Notes: generated by a model from the letters alone, not told the origin. Numbered from the stretch's first letter, positions 9,060-20,164 are shown. The stretch is 64,000 bases of DNA from Listeria ivanovii subsp. ivanovii (GCF_900187025.1 NZ_LT906478.1:2712001-2776000), one strand, 5' to 3'. Program-made: numbers and translations.

Positions 9060-9515
9060 ATGACAGTTAGTACCGTTGCCATTGCTTCAGACCATGGCGG
9101 AATTGAGCTACGTAAAAGTATTATTTCTTACCTTGAAAGTGTTGGAATTAGTTATGTGGAATTTGGGCCAGATGCACCCGAATCCGTTGACTATCCTGGA
9201 CTAGCAATTACTGTTAGTGAAAAAGTAGTTAATAAAGAAGTAGACCGTGGGATTTTAGTTTGTGGTACTGGAATTGGTATGAGTATTGCAGCTAATAAAG
9301 TAAAAGGCATTCGTTGTGCGCTTGTCGGTGATACATTTAGTGCTCATGCAACGCGCGAACATAATGATACAAATGTCCTTGCCCTTGGAGCTAGAGTCAT
9401 TGGACCTGGCCTTGCGGAAGATATCGTCAAAATTTGGTTAGAAACCAAGTATGAAGGCGGCCGACATGCTAATCGTGTTGGGCAAATTAGTGCTTATGAA
9501 GATAGTCAATCTTAA
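9060..9515 (+). CDS. rpiB: Ribose-5-phosphate isomerase B (RpiB/LacA family)
   Basis: A 151-residue sugar-phosphate isomerase. It shows the family N-terminus IASDHGGIELRK, the active-site cysteine in GILVCGTGIGMSIAANK, and HNDTNVLALGARVIG. It interconverts ribose-5-phosphate and ribulose-5-phosphate in the pentose phosphate pathway. RpiB and allose or galactose isomerases are hard to separate by sequence. AGGAGGAG precedes the chosen ATG. It shares a transcript with the upstream Usp gene and ends at a strong terminator. Confidence 0.9.
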   Translation: MTVSTVAIASDHGGIELRKSIISYLESVGISYVEFGPDAPESVDYPGLAITVSEKVVNKEVDRGILVCGTGIGMSIAANKVKGIRCALVGDTFSAHATREHNDTNVLALGARVIGPGLAEDIVKIWLETKYEGGRHANRVGQISAYEDSQS

Positions 9516-9522
9516 AAATCCC

Positions 9523-9560
9523 AAAAACGACCAAGCTAACTAATAGCTTGGTTGTTTTTT
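9523..9560 (+). terminator. Terminator after rpiB
   Basis: AAAAACGACCAAGCT pairs with AGCTTGGTTGTTTTTT around a 7-base loop, giving a strong hairpin with a T run. Confidence 0.85.
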
Positions 9561-9634
9561 ATATCCACTTTCTTAATAGTTCACAAATAGTAATTTCTTC
9601 CCTTTTTCACATCAAAAATGAGGATAATTACACA

Positions 9635-9663
9635 TTGCAAGCAAGAACGTTTGTTCGTATAAT
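9635..9663 (+). promoter_or_regulatory. Sigma-A promoter with embedded LexA (SOS) box
   Basis: TTGCAA (9635-9640), a 17-base spacer and TATAAT (9658-9663) form a near-ideal promoter. The spacer contains AGAACGTTTGTTCG (9644-9657). Its complement CGAACAAACGTTCT matches the Gram-positive LexA/DinR consensus CGAACRNRYGTTYC except for the last base. LexA bound there would block RNA polymerase until DNA damage. Confidence 0.85.
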
Positions 9664-9710
9664 GTATATAAACCATTGTTACTTATTAGAATTATTGGAG
9701 GTGTTATCTT

Positions 9711-10052
9711 ATGGATTACCAAGATCGCGGCATGAAGAAATGGGGCGGTTTTTTATTAAGCGAGCATACCGAAGCAATGAAAACCGCAGAACCACTCTTA
9801 ACGTGGAAAGAATCCATGACTACAGAAGCAATTGAGGATGTACTAGGTAGTGCGATGACACATAGTTCTATGCTCGTTATTCAAAAAAAAACACTAGACC
9901 CAGAAGCAGCTCCTGAAAAAGATATTATCGGTCGCATTTCTGGAGTCGAAAACAACATTATTTATATTAAAACCTCGGAAGGTACTATTCCACTCTCCTT
10001 TTCTGCGATTAGAAATGTAGAAGAAAGGAGTGTTGAAAAATGGTACAAGTAG
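9711..10052 (+). CDS. YolD-like family protein
   Basis: A 113-residue protein of the YolD type: an N-terminal segment DYQDRGMKKWGGFLLSEHTEAM, then a small beta-rich domain ending IKTSEGTIPLSFSAIRNVEE. In Bacillus such genes pair with the Y-family polymerases UvrX and YqjW. Here the last 13 bases overlap the start of the polymerase gene, so translation is coupled. TTGGAGG precedes the ATG. The upstream LexA box makes it SOS-induced. Confidence 0.85.
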   Translation: MDYQDRGMKKWGGFLLSEHTEAMKTAEPLLTWKESMTTEAIEDVLGSAMTHSSMLVIQKKTLDPEAAPEKDIIGRISGVENNIIYIKTSEGTIPLSFSAIRNVEERSVEKWYK

Positions 10053-11321
10053 AGGACTACAGCCGTGCACCACGCCGAGATATTTTGTGTATAGATATTA
10101 AATCGTTTTTTCGCCTCTGTTGAATGCGTCAAACGCCGGTTAAATCCGCTAGAGACTTATTTAGTTGTCATGAGTAATGCTGAACGGTCTGGTGGCCTTG
10201 TTTTAGCTGCCACACCTAAAATGAAATCCGAACATCATATTAAAACCGGCTCAAGAATGTATGAACTACCTACTTGGGATAAGCGAATTATTATCGCCCC
10301 ACCACGAATGAAACTTTATTTAAAGGTAAACGCGATGATCCAAGCCATTTTCAGGCGCTATGTTCCTGCTGAATTTATTCACGTTTATAGTATTGATGAG
10401 TGCTTTTTAGATATCACCGGGTCACATTTACTCTTTGGAACAACGGATGAGATTGTCCGGAAAATCCAACGTGATATTTTGGAAGAATTGCGACTTTATG
10501 TAACCATTGGCATTGGCGACAACCCCCTTCTGGCTAAACTTGCACTAGACAATGTTGCTAAAAACCGCCCAGATGGAATTGCTGAATGGCGTTATGAGGA
10601 TGTCCCGGAAACTATTTGGAAAATCAAGCATTTAGAAGATGTTTGCGGAATCGGGCAAAGAACAGCCGCGCACCTTAAAAGAATGGGTATTTTCAGCATG
10701 TTTCAGCTTAGCCAAACACCGCCACCAGTTTTAAAAAGTGCGATGGGGGTGATTGGCGAGCAACTTTATTATCATTCGCACGGAATTGATTACAGCCGTT
10801 TAAACGAAAAATATGAGCCTCTTAGTAAAAGTTATGGTAAAAGTCAAATTCTCGAGAAAGATTATCACATTCCTGCTGAAGTGGAGATTGTTATCCGCGA
10901 AATGGTAGAAGAAGTCGCCATGCGGTTACGACAACATCATGTCGATACTTCCGTGATTCATTTAAGCATCGGCTACAGTAAATACAGCATAAAAAAAGGA
11001 TTTAGCCACCAAGCTAAAATCCCTTCTACTAATAGTAGTCATGTGCTGATTCCTTATTTTATAGATTTATTTAGGCGTTACGACGAACACGAGCCAGTCC
11101 GTTCGATTGCAATTTCATGCGGTAAAATCACTTTAAAAACAGGATTACAACTAAACTTATTTGAAGATGTTACTCACACATTAAACCACGAACAGCTTGA
11201 AGTAACTGTTGATAAAATTCGGATGCGCTATGGCTTTAAGTCTTTGATGCATGCGAGCAGTTTGTTAAATGGTGCAACTGGCTTAAAACGTTCCGAAATG
11301 GTTGGTGGTCACAAAGGGTAA
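10040..11321 (+). pseudogene. Y-family DNA polymerase (UvrX/UmuC-like), frameshifted
   Basis: Translation from ATG 10040 runs 27 codons to TGA at 10121-10123. The remaining protein continues in the +1 frame to 11321. The break is at a run of six T (10106-10111); with five T the frame reads DIKSFFASVECVKRRLNPLE and gives a 426-residue polymerase. All core motifs are present: the acidic IDIKSFF, catalytic SIDECFLDIT, helix-hairpin-helix VCGIGQRTAAHL and the little-finger domain. The family performs error-prone lesion bypass. An alternative start at 10170 would lack the first catalytic aspartate. Sequencing error or recent inactivation are both possible. Confidence 0.85.
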
Positions 11322-12134
11322 TTACTCTGGTTTGACGCGGAATAAAAAGTCTTGCACCATTGTTGTAAATATTTTCGCTTGCTCAATTTGTAAATTATGC
11401 CCAGCAAAATCAAGAATAGTAAAGGAAGCATGTGGATACTTTTCGAGCAAACAAAGCCCATCTGTATAACCAACATGATCATCTTGACGACCGAATAAGA
11501 ATAATCCTGGCACATCAAAAGAAGCATTTTCATCTGGATCAAAACTAAGTGCATAATTCTGAGCTAGCCTATCTAAAAATTCACCATCTGCATGAATTAT
11601 TCCAGACATCACTTCTGCCAAAAAGCGATTCCAATTTCTAGAAGTTAAAATAACACCACTTTTTGAAAAGTAAGCTTTATCTTCTTTAGATAATGACCGC
11701 ACAAATGCCTCATCCTGATACATTACTTCTTGCTTAGGCAAGGTTCTTTTCTCTTTTTCCGGATAAATTACTGGGCAGATAAGTAGCATACCAAGCACTC
11801 GGTCAGGGCATTTTGCAGCGATTGCGCGGGCTAAATAACCGCCGTAAGATTCTCCAGCAAGAATAAATTTTTCATCAGGAATGACTGCTTCAATAAATTC
11901 AATTAGCAGTGTGAGCACGTGATCGGCATTTTGAATGGAGTCATAATTCTCGGTTTTCCCCATGCCCGGTAAATCTAAATAAATACGCGAAAACGGACTT
12001 TTTTTATCGAAAACTGGCTCCATACAGCCAATCATTAACTGAGAATCAGGCGAAAAACCATGAATCATTATTATCGGGATGCCTTCACCATATTGTTCAT
12101 AATAAACGTCTACGCTGCGGATTGTTTTATGCAT
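11322..12134 (-). CDS. Alpha/beta hydrolase
   Basis: A 270-residue soluble hydrolase. The oxyanion segment IPIIMIHGFSPDS is near residue 20. The nucleophile elbow GESYGG holds the serine near residue 94, an Asp follows in LFGRQDDHVGY, and the His is in DFAGHNLQIEQ. That completes a Ser-Asp-His triad. It is convergent with the polymerase gene, with the two stop codons abutting. AGGAGG precedes the ATG. An esterase or lipase-like role is likely; substrate unknown. Confidence 0.85.
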   Translation of the reverse strand: MHKTIRSVDVYYEQYGEGIPIIMIHGFSPDSQLMIGCMEPVFDKKSPFSRIYLDLPGMGKTENYDSIQNADHVLTLLIEFIEAVIPDEKFILAGESYGGYLARAIAAKCPDRVLGMLLICPVIYPEKEKRTLPKQEVMYQDEAFVRSLSKEDKAYFSKSGVILTSRNWNRFLAEVMSGIIHADGEFLDRLAQNYALSFDPDENASFDVPGLFLFGRQDDHVGYTDGLCLLEKYPHASFTILDFAGHNLQIEQAKIFTTMVQDFLFRVKPE

Positions 12135-12171
12135 AAATACTCCTCCTTGCGTTTATTTTTATCATAACATA

Positions 12172-12867
12172 TTATTCTTCCACCATTCGATACCCAACCC
12201 CGACTTCTGTCAAAATATAGACAGGTTCAGCGGGGTTATTTTCGATTTTTCGTCTAATATTACTCAAGTTTACTCGGAGGGCTTGATTTTCACTTGGATA
12301 AGGTCCCCAAATCTCACGAATAATGAAGTCATGTGTTAGTACCTTTCCAGCATGACGAGCTAATAGTAACAAAATTTTATATTCAATCGGTGTAAAATGG
12401 ATTTCTGTATCATCTATTTTAACAAGGCGCCTGGCATCATCGATAGAAAGGTTTTGAATTTGAATGGTCGCATCATTGGGCGTTTCTTTACTACTTGGTT
12501 GAATGTGCCTAAGCGCTGTCCGAATTCGTGCCAATAGTTCTGATGTCCCGAATGGTTTCGTAATATAATCATCCGCACCAAGATCTAGTGCAGTTACCTT
12601 TTCACGTTCGTGGTCCCTCGCTGACACGACAATAATCGGCACTTTTGACCAAACTCGGATATTTTGAAGGACGTCTAACCCTTCCATATCAGGCAAACCA
12701 AGGTCAAGTAATACCACGTCAGGCGAATGACTTGCAGTTTGCTCTAGTGCCTCTTTTCCACTCACTGCTTTAATCACTGCATAATCACTTGCAGTCAAAA
12801 CCGCTGAAATAAAGTTGCTGATGCCCTCTTCATCTTCCACAATTAGTACAAGTCGTTTACTGTTCAT
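12172..12867 (-). CDS. kdpE: KdpE response regulator
   Basis: A 231-residue OmpR/PhoB-type regulator. The receiver domain has the acidic pair in VEDEEG, the phosphorylated aspartate in VVLLDLGLPD and the lysine in DDYITKPFG. The C-terminal winged helix ends with LTEVGVGYRMVEE. The start is the ATG inside the end of kdpD (11-base overlap), preceded by GGAGACGAAG. It activates kdpFABC when potassium is limiting, after phosphorylation by KdpD. Confidence 0.93.
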   Translation of the reverse strand: MNSKRLVLIVEDEEGISNFISAVLTASDYAVIKAVSGKEALEQTASHSPDVVLLDLGLPDMEGLDVLQNIRVWSKVPIIVVSARDHEREKVTALDLGADDYITKPFGTSELLARIRTALRHIQPSSKETPNDATIQIQNLSIDDARRLVKIDDTEIHFTPIEYKILLLLARHAGKVLTHDFIIREIWGPYPSENQALRVNLSNIRRKIENNPAEPVYILTEVGVGYRMVEE

Positions 12868-15553
12868 CTTCGTCTCCTCCGTCCAGTGGTAAAGTAAACC
12901 AGAATGTGGCTCCACCAAGTTCATTATTTTTCGCCTCAAGTGTCCCGTCATGCGCTCGAATAATTGACATACAAATCGATAAGCCTAGACCAAGTCCTCG
13001 CGACATATCCGATCGTTCTCTAGCTTCTACTGCAAAAGTATCAAATAACTCGGTCAGACGATTTTCCGGGATACCCGTTCCGTTATCACGAACGCTAAAT
13101 ATCGCACTTTCTTTTGTCTTTGTCACATCCACCCAAACCTCTGCATCTGGACCAGCATGACGAAGGGCATTTTCCATTAAATTAATTAAAACTTGTTCAA
13201 TAAGCGTCCCGTCCATCGGAACCATCAGTAAATCACGAGGTACTTCCACATGAATATTTCGGTCCGTAAAGCGTTTTTTTATCCGTCCAACTGCCTCACC
13301 AACAATCTCCTCCACAGCCTCTGGTTCTCGTTCCAAACGGACCAAGCCTTCACTAATTCGCGTAACAGAAAGCAAATTTTCCACCATTCGAATTAACCAA
13401 CCGGCATCGTCTTTAATTCCTTTAATTAAATTCTGTTGAGTTGCTTTGTCTAACTCGGCTTCATTCTCAAGGAGTGCTGAACTTGCCCCAATAATCCCGG
13501 TGAGCGGCGTTCTTAAATCATGCGAAATAGCTCTAAGCAAATTACTTCTCATTTTCTCTTTGGCTGATTCGATGATGATTTGACGCTGTTCTTCTGACAA
13601 ATATTGCCGTTCGAGTGCTAGTGCCACTTGCGAGCTAATCATCCGTAAGAATATCCGGTTATCTTGCGTCAGCGGACCTTCTTCCATTGAGCAGGAAACA
13701 CCGATAACTCCAAGTACTTTCCCTTGCGACATCACTGGCATATAGTAACCAAATGCGCCCATTAATGTGTCGGTTCCTGCACCTGCTCTTTTCTTGTTTT
13801 TGAAAACCCAGTGTGCCACAGCTTCTTCGTCTGCATTTAAGAGCGCACTTGCATCTTCTTTACCTTCTGCTTGAACAAAAATCCCTTTATTACTTTTAGC
13901 TGGATTAGTAGAATAAAAAATAACGGAGCGCCCAAACAAATGTACAATATATTCATTTGTGAGGTCGATAATACCTTTTAAATTCCTAGTTACTAGCAGA
14001 CGTTTATTGATTTCATATAAGACTTCCGTTCGCCGTTCGCGTTCAACCGCCAGACTTGCTTGAGTTTTGATTCGGACGGTTAACGTACTTGTAATCAGCG
14101 CAACAAGCAACATAATTCCAAATGTTACTGGATAACCTGCTTGAATCGTATTAAAAGTATACTGTGGCGACGTAAAGAAGAAATTAAACAACATAACTCC
14201 AATAATTGAGCCTAAAACACCATATACATAGCCACTCGTCACTCTAGAAATGATTAAAACTGATAATATATATACCATAATGACATTTTGATCACCAATG
14301 CCAAATTCACTAAGCCCAATACAAATTGCGGTTGCTAAACAAAGTAGTAGAACCATTTTTGCCATATCGTGCCATGTTAAGAAACTTTTAAAACGCATTT
14401 TCATACGGCGTTTTTTCATTTCCGGATTGCTTGAAGGAATAATATGCATATCAACATTATCTAAATGGCTAATAAGCTGATCTTCAAAATCGTCTTCAAA
14501 CAGCGAACGCAGCCCCATACGACGACGCGATTTCCCGACGACAATATTTGTTACTCCGGTCAAACGTGCGTACTCAGCTACTGTCTCTGTAATATCGTGT
14601 CCTGCAAGCGTAACAATCTCCGCACCAAGTCGTTCAGCCAGTTCCATTGTCTCGCGAAGACACTTTTTCTCTTGTTTTGACATATAATCATTTTCTTCGT
14701 TTTCAATATAAAGAGCTGTCCAAGGTGCTCGGAAAGCTTCGGCCGTACGTGCAGTCCAGCGAATAAGTTTGGCTGACGATGGAGCTGCACTAATACAAAC
14801 TAGCCATTTACTACTAGCCCGTTTTTCTGGATAAACGCCACTTTGGTCGTATTCATGGCTAATCCGGTCAGCCGCTTTACGCATCGCAATTTCTCGTAAC
14901 AATTTCAAATTTTCTCGAGTGAAAAAGTTCTGCATCGCTTTTTTCGCACGTTCTGGCCGATAAATTTTGCCTTGTTCCAAGCGTTTTAAAAGTTCATCTG
15001 GTTCAATATCAATTAGGTTTACACGGTCTGCTTCGTCAAAAACATAATCTGGGATTGTTTCGCGAACAGTAACTTTAGTAATGCCTTCGACGATATCATT
15101 TAGACTTTCGATGTGTTGGACATTTACGGTCGTATAAACATCTATCCCCGCTTGCAAAAGTTCTTCCACATCTTGAAATCGCTTCTTATTACGTACACCT
15201 TCTGCGTTTGTATGTGCGAGTTCATCTACCAAAATGAGTTCTGGTTTATGTCTTAACGCTTCGTCCAAATCAAATTCTTTTAGCGATATATTTTTGTGAT
15301 TGACAGTTTTAGGGGGGATAACGGGGATTCCTTCGAGCATTTTTAACGTCTCAGCCCTGGCATGCGGTTCAATATATCCCGCCACGACATCCACGCCACT
15401 AGCGAGTTGATCTTTGGCATCACTTAGCATTGCATACGTCTTCCCAACACCCGCTGCAAATCCAAAATATATTTTTAATTTCCCCATTGTTGAATCTGCT
15501 TCTTCTTGCAAATTCAACAGTAGCTCCTCTGGACTTGGACGATTCGTCTCCAT
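12857..15553 (-). CDS. kdpD: KdpD sensor histidine kinase
   Basis: An 898-residue kinase. Its KdpD N-terminal domain has a Walker-like GFAAGVGKTYAM and ILVDELAHTNAEG. Next come a Usp-like domain (about residues 245-370), four membrane helices (about 395-500), a GAF region, the phospho-acceptor AISHDLRTPLTG and an HATPase domain. The start is the ATG preceded by TTGGAGG; an in-frame TTG 15 bases upstream overlaps that site. In S. aureus the Usp domain binds c-di-AMP through an SXS-X20-FTAXY motif. Here the matching stretch reads SAA, 20 residues, WTALY, so binding is possible but degenerate. Confidence 0.93.
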   Translation of the reverse strand: METNRPSPEELLLNLQEEADSTMGKLKIYFGFAAGVGKTYAMLSDAKDQLASGVDVVAGYIEPHARAETLKMLEGIPVIPPKTVNHKNISLKEFDLDEALRHKPELILVDELAHTNAEGVRNKKRFQDVEELLQAGIDVYTTVNVQHIESLNDIVEGITKVTVRETIPDYVFDEADRVNLIDIEPDELLKRLEQGKIYRPERAKKAMQNFFTRENLKLLREIAMRKAADRISHEYDQSGVYPEKRASSKWLVCISAAPSSAKLIRWTARTAEAFRAPWTALYIENEENDYMSKQEKKCLRETMELAERLGAEIVTLAGHDITETVAEYARLTGVTNIVVGKSRRRMGLRSLFEDDFEDQLISHLDNVDMHIIPSSNPEMKKRRMKMRFKSFLTWHDMAKMVLLLCLATAICIGLSEFGIGDQNVIMVYILSVLIISRVTSGYVYGVLGSIIGVMLFNFFFTSPQYTFNTIQAGYPVTFGIMLLVALITSTLTVRIKTQASLAVERERRTEVLYEINKRLLVTRNLKGIIDLTNEYIVHLFGRSVIFYSTNPAKSNKGIFVQAEGKEDASALLNADEEAVAHWVFKNKKRAGAGTDTLMGAFGYYMPVMSQGKVLGVIGVSCSMEEGPLTQDNRIFLRMISSQVALALERQYLSEEQRQIIIESAKEKMRSNLLRAISHDLRTPLTGIIGASSALLENEAELDKATQQNLIKGIKDDAGWLIRMVENLLSVTRISEGLVRLEREPEAVEEIVGEAVGRIKKRFTDRNIHVEVPRDLLMVPMDGTLIEQVLINLMENALRHAGPDAEVWVDVTKTKESAIFSVRDNGTGIPENRLTELFDTFAVEARERSDMSRGLGLGLSICMSIIRAHDGTLEAKNNELGGATFWFTLPLDGGDEDEQ

Positions 15554-15572
15554 ATTTTTCGCCTCCAACTAT

Positions 15573-16130
15573 TTACCTTTTCAAATTATCTAATGCCAAA
15601 TTCACCTGCAATACATTCACAGTTGGCTCACCCCAAAATCCAAGCAATCGCTCACTCGTATGTTCATCTATTATTTCTTTCACCACTTTGGTAGAAATTC
15701 CACGAACTCGAGAAATCCGGTCGACTTGATAAGCAGCTGCTTCCTTAGAGATATCTGGATCAACACCACTTGCTGATGCTGTCACAAGGCCCATTGGTAT
15801 CACTCGATTATTCTTAGGATCTAATTTCTGCCACCAAGCAATTCTTTTTTCAACTAATTGCTTTTGTTCCGCACTAGTTGGACTAAGGTTTGTTGCCGCA
15901 CCATCACTCGCCGCCCGCCCAATCAAATATTCCGGTTTCGTAAAGGTTTGGCCAATTTCCTTCGAACCAACTTTACTATGACTTTCTTCTATTATACTGC
16001 CATTTGCTTTGTCCTGAAAAGCTACACCTGCAATAATTGTTACCACACCGGGATAAACAACGCCACATACAAATGTTAAAATGATAAAACCAACTACTGC
16101 CGGCTTCCAAATTTGCATAAATCTTTTCAT
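15573..16130 (-). CDS. kdpC: KdpC subunit of the potassium-transporting ATPase
   Basis: A 185-residue protein with one N-terminal membrane helix (IWKPAVVGFIILTFVCGVVYPG) and a periplasmic-side-type soluble domain. Family motifs include GLVTASASGVDPDIS and QVDRISRVRGI. KdpC stabilises the KdpFABC complex and aids K+ binding. It lies between kdpB and kdpD, in the usual operon order, with short gaps. Confidence 0.93.
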   Translation of the reverse strand: MKRFMQIWKPAVVGFIILTFVCGVVYPGVVTIIAGVAFQDKANGSIIEESHSKVGSKEIGQTFTKPEYLIGRAASDGAATNLSPTSAEQKQLVEKRIAWWQKLDPKNNRVIPMGLVTASASGVDPDISKEAAAYQVDRISRVRGISTKVVKEIIDEHTSERLLGFWGEPTVNVLQVNLALDNLKR

Positions 16131-16144
16131 GTTTTCTCCCCCTC

Positions 16145-18196
16145 TTAGACGATTCCTAAAATAGTTAATAACATATCAATTAATTTAATCGCAATAAATG
16201 GTGCAATCAAACCGCCAAGTCCATATATCAACATATTTCGGCTAAGCAGTTTCCCAGCAGGCATTTCACGGTATTTAACGCCTTTTAAAGATAACGGGAT
16301 CAAGGCGATAATAATCACTGCATTGTAAATAATCGCGGACAAGATTGCACTTGTTGGACTAGTTAAGCCCATTAAGTTTAGTGCAGCAAGTTCTGGGAAT
16401 ATCCCGTAAAAAAGAACGGGAATAATCGCAAAATACTTAGCTAAATCGTTAGCCACACTAAATGTCGTTAGGGCCCCTCGAGTCATTAAAAGCTGTTTTC
16501 CAATTCGAACGATATCGATTAATTTTGTTGGGCTAGAGTCAAGGTCCACCATATTACCAGCTTCTTTAGCGGCTTGTGTTCCCGTGTTCATTGCAACTGC
16601 AACATCCGCTTGAGCAAGTGCGGGTGCGTCATTTGTTCCATCACCAGTCATGGCAACTAAATGACCTTCGTGCTGATATTGACGAATTAGTTCTAATTTC
16701 GCTTCTGGAGTGGCTTCTGCTAGAAAGTCATCTACACCTGCTTCTGCTGCAATTGCGGCCGCAGTCATCGGATTGTCACCAGTAATCATTATTGTTTTAA
16801 TACCCATTTTCCGCAAATCAAGAAAACGTTCTTTTACACCATTTTTCACGATATCTTTTAAATATATAACACCTAGCACTTTGTTATTACGAACTACAAC
16901 AAGCGGAGTTCCACCAGCACCAGCGACTTTGCTCACAATTGCATCACATTCTTGTGGATAGTTGCCTCCATTTGTCGTAACATATGTGCGCACGGCATCA
17001 GCAGCACCTTTTCGAATCGTATTTCCTTGATAATCAATGCCGCTCATTCGCGTGGTGGCGGTAAATGGAATAAATTCTGCGTGCATCTCAGCAAAATCCC
17101 GGCCACGGATATCAAACCGTTCTTTTGCTAACACAACAATACTCCGCCCTTCTGCAGTTTCATCAGCAATAGAGGATAGTTGGGCTGCATCCGCTAGTTC
17201 TTGTTCACTTACACCCTCCACTGGCAAAAACTCACTAGCCTTGCGATTTCCAAGCGTAATAGTCCCTGTTTTATCTAATAAAAGTACATCAACATCTCCA
17301 GCAGCCTCAATTGCCCGGCCACTCATCGCTAAAACATTGGCTTGATTTAAACGACTCATTCCAGCAATTCCAATAGAAGAAAGTAGTGCTCCAATTGTTG
17401 TTGGTGCCAAACAAACAAGCAAGGCAATCACATTTGTAATTGATATCGCCGATCCTGATCCTGCCTGTTTACTCGCAAATTCCGTAAATGGTAATAGTGT
17501 TGCTGAAACAGCTAAAAAAATAATCGAAAGCGTTACAAGCAAAATCTGTAAGGCAATTTCATTTGGTGTCTTTTTCCGAGAGGCGCCTTCCACCATCGCA
17601 ATCATTTTATCTAAGAAACTTTCTCCTGAGACTGCTGTCACTTGAATAACAAGCCAATCTGAAACAAGTGTTGTTCCACCAGTCACAGCACTCCTATCCC
17701 CACCTGACTCACGTATTACCGGTGCCGATTCCCCAGTTATCGCACTTTCATCAACCGATGCTGCCCCTTCAATAACTTCGCCGTCCATCGGTATCTGTTC
17801 ATTTGCTAGTACGTATACAATATCCCCTTTTTTTAAATCATTAGAAGCTACTTCGATAATATCAGACTTGTCACTTACGGTTTTTAACTTCCGAGCAAGC
17901 ACATCTTTTCGTGCCAGCTTCAAACTATCTGCCTGCGCACGGCCACGTCCTTCTGCAATCGCCTCTGCAAAATTAGCAAATAACACCGTAAACCATAAAA
18001 TAAGTGCAATCGCGAGTGTGTAACCAGACTTTTCATCCGAAATCCCCCAAAGCCCAAGAAAATAAAGCCCGGTCGCCAAAATTGCTCCTATATAAACGAG
18101 CAACATTACTGGGTTCTTCACTTGCAACTTCGGAGACAATTTTTTCATCGACTGAATTAGCGCATCTTTCCAAATACCTTTTTCCATCATTTCCAT
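16145..18196 (-). CDS. kdpB: KdpB catalytic P-type ATPase subunit
   Basis: A 683-residue P-type ATPase. The phosphorylated aspartate is in [15 protein letters not shown], the actuator motif is ITGES, and the hinge is [16 protein letters not shown]. Predicted membrane helices flank these domains as in other KdpB proteins. It hydrolyses ATP to drive K+ through KdpA. All catalytic residues are present. The gene starts 5 bases after kdpA. Confidence 0.95.
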   Translation of the reverse strand: MEMMEKGIWKDALIQSMKKLSPKLQVKNPVMLLVYIGAILATGLYFLGLWGISDEKSGYTLAIALILWFTVLFANFAEAIAEGRGRAQADSLKLARKDVLARKLKTVSDKSDIIEVASNDLKKGDIVYVLANEQIPMDGEVIEGAASVDESAITGESAPVIRESGGDRSAVTGGTTLVSDWLVIQVTAVSGESFLDKMIAMVEGASRKKTPNEIALQILLVTLSIIFLAVSATLLPFTEFASKQAGSGSAISITNVIALLVCLAPTTIGALLSSIGIAGMSRLNQANVLAMSGRAIEAAGDVDVLLLDKTGTITLGNRKASEFLPVEGVSEQELADAAQLSSIADETAEGRSIVVLAKERFDIRGRDFAEMHAEFIPFTATTRMSGIDYQGNTIRKGAADAVRTYVTTNGGNYPQECDAIVSKVAGAGGTPLVVVRNNKVLGVIYLKDIVKNGVKERFLDLRKMGIKTIMITGDNPMTAAAIAAEAGVDDFLAEATPEAKLELIRQYQHEGHLVAMTGDGTNDAPALAQADVAVAMNTGTQAAKEAGNMVDLDSSPTKLIDIVRIGKQLLMTRGALTTFSVANDLAKYFAIIPVLFYGIFPELAALNLMGLTSPTSAILSAIIYNAVIIIALIPLSLKGVKYREMPAGKLLSRNMLIYGLGGLIAPFIAIKLIDMLLTILGIV

Positions 18197-18201
18197 TCAC
18201 C

Positions 18202-19887
18202 TCATTTGAAAGTTGTAAAGAAGTCCACAATCGGTCCAAGTGCAAGCGCCGGTAAGAAACTAAGTGCGCCAACTAAAATCACTACGCCAATTAACAGTCC
18301 AATAAACATGCCATTTTTTGTCGATAGAGTTCCGCTACTGGCGGCAACCGGGCTTTTCCCTGCCATATTTTGTGCCAAGTAAAGTGCAGCAATAAGTGGG
18401 ATAAACCGAGCGAGCAACATCATTATTGCGCCGACCATATTTGTAAATGTTGTATCCGCCATAAACCCAGCAAAGGCACTACCATTATTATTTCCCATCG
18501 AGGTAAAAGCATATAAAACTTCTGAAAACCCATGCGCCCCGCTTGCCGAAACAGACGCCTGCACACTTGGCATCATTACCGCAATCGCCGTACCAAATAA
18601 GGTCAATAGTGGCGGCACTAAAATTAGTAAGCAGACCATTTTCATATCATAGGGTTCAATTTTCTTGCCTAAATATTCAGGCGTCCGACCAACTAAAAGT
18701 CCGGCGATAAATACTGTCAAAATAATAAAGCCAATCATTCCATAAAGTCCACTACCAACGCCACCAAAAATCACTTCACCAAGTTGCATAAAGAACATTG
18801 GCACGAGTCCCCCGAGCGGTGTCAAACTATCATGCATTGCATTTACCGCCCCATTAGAAGCCGCTGTTGTCGAAGCCGCAAATAAGCTTGAACCCCCGAC
18901 GCCAAACCTTACTTCCTTTCCTTCGATACTTCCAGAAGTGGCAACTCCCGAATAGCTCGGACCCGCAAATTGCTCTGAAATCGTAATTGCAACCACACCA
19001 ATGACAAAAACAATCATCATCGACGTCATAATCGCACGCCCTTGCTTACTATCCTTTACCGCGCGCCCAAACATGACAACTAGAGCTACAGGAATTAATA
19101 AAATTGCGAGCATTTCTAATAAATTAGTAAAACTAGATGGATTTTCAAATGGAAAAGCTGAATTGGCTCCAAAAAAACCGCCTCCATTGGTTCCCAGTTG
19201 TTTAATTGCAATTTGACTAGCAGCAGGACCAAGTGGAATTACCTGCTTCACACCATTTTCAAGTGTTTCAACCACTGAATAATCAGCAAACGACTGCACA
19301 ACACCTTGGGAAACTAAAAGAATTGCTAAAATAAGCGAAAGTGGCAGTAATATATACAGTATTACTCGAAATAGATCTTGCCAAAAATTACCTATCGTTT
19401 TCTCTTTCTTCCATATAAAGCCTCGAATTACCGCAAATAAAACGGCAATTCCTGTCGCCGCTGAAACAAAATTTTGTACAGTTAAACCAATGGATTGAGA
19501 GAAATAAGATAAAGCCGCTTCACCAGAGTAGGCTTGCCAGTTCGTATTAGAAACAAAACTCGCCGCCGTATTAAAGGCAAGACTAAAACTAAGCCCCGAC
19601 ATATTTTCCGGATTAAGTGGCAAGACCCCTTGCAACATCAATACGGCCATCACAAACAAAAAACAGGTAGCGCTAAAAGCAAGTACTGAAACAGCATACC
19701 GCTTTGCAGACATCCCGATCCCATTCACTCCCATCAAACGATAAGTAAACCGCTCTACTGGTTCAAGCACTTTTGATAGGAATACTTTTTCACCTATCAT
19801 TACTTTATACATATATATTCCTAGAGGCACTGCTAACGCTAATAATAATAGAAGGAAAAATAAATCTTGCATCACTATATACTTCAT
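18202..19887 (-). CDS. kdpA: KdpA potassium channel subunit
   Basis: A 561-residue membrane protein of standard length, related to K+ channels. Selectivity-filter-like segments include [35 protein letters not shown] and [12 protein letters not shown]. It selects K+ for the Kdp pump. Its ATG overlaps the kdpF stop codon (ATGA), so the two are translationally coupled; AGGTGAAG is the ribosome site. Confidence 0.95.
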   Translation of the reverse strand: MKYIVMQDLFFLLLLLALAVPLGIYMYKVMIGEKVFLSKVLEPVERFTYRLMGVNGIGMSAKRYAVSVLAFSATCFLFVMAVLMLQGVLPLNPENMSGLSFSLAFNTAASFVSNTNWQAYSGEAALSYFSQSIGLTVQNFVSAATGIAVLFAVIRGFIWKKEKTIGNFWQDLFRVILYILLPLSLILAILLVSQGVVQSFADYSVVETLENGVKQVIPLGPAASQIAIKQLGTNGGGFFGANSAFPFENPSSFTNLLEMLAILLIPVALVVMFGRAVKDSKQGRAIMTSMMIVFVIGVVAITISEQFAGPSYSGVATSGSIEGKEVRFGVGGSSLFAASTTAASNGAVNAMHDSLTPLGGLVPMFFMQLGEVIFGGVGSGLYGMIGFIILTVFIAGLLVGRTPEYLGKKIEPYDMKMVCLLILVPPLLTLFGTAIAVMMPSVQASVSASGAHGFSEVLYAFTSMGNNNGSAFAGFMADTTFTNMVGAIMMLLARFIPLIAALYLAQNMAGKSPVAASSGTLSTKNGMFIGLLIGVVILVGALSFLPALALGPIVDFFTTFK

Positions 19888-19973
19888 AAATCTTCACCTC
19901 GAAATAATACATAGAATAAATATACCAACAAACTTAAACCAATTATTCCAGCAATAACTAGAACAACACCCAT
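19884..19973 (-). CDS. kdpF: KdpF small membrane subunit
   Basis: A 29-codon frame starting [20 protein letters not shown], a single hydrophobic helix ending in a charged RGEDL tail. Its stop overlaps the kdpA start by four bases, and AAGGGGTGAACGG precedes its ATG. Size, position and composition match KdpF, which stabilises the pump complex. It is too short for ordinary gene finders. Confidence 0.85.
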   Translation of the reverse strand: MGVVLVIAGIIGLSLLVYLFYVLFRGEDL

Positions 19974-20084
19974 TTCCGTTCACCCCTTCACTGTACTCTT
20001 TCCACCACTAATCCTAACAAGAATCGTGTAAAGACAGTGTTAAGATTGTAACCGGACGCATAAAGATTCCGTTAATAATCCTAC

Positions 20085-20123
20085 GTGTGTAAAATTTACA
20101 CACATTAAAATTCAATGTGTAAG
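20085..20123. promoter_or_regulatory. Palindromic upstream activator site for the sigma-54 PTS operon
   Basis: GTGTGTAAAATTTACACAC (20085-20103) is a perfect 19-base palindrome. A third half-site, AATGTGTAA, follows at 20114-20122. It sits about 65-80 bases upstream of the -24 element, suitable for a LevR-type enhancer-binding activator. The activator is not encoded in this window. It could instead serve the divergent kdp operon. Confidence 0.55.
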
Positions 20124-20164
20124 CAAAAAAGTAAATGAAAACCCTTTTATAGCCACATTTAAAG

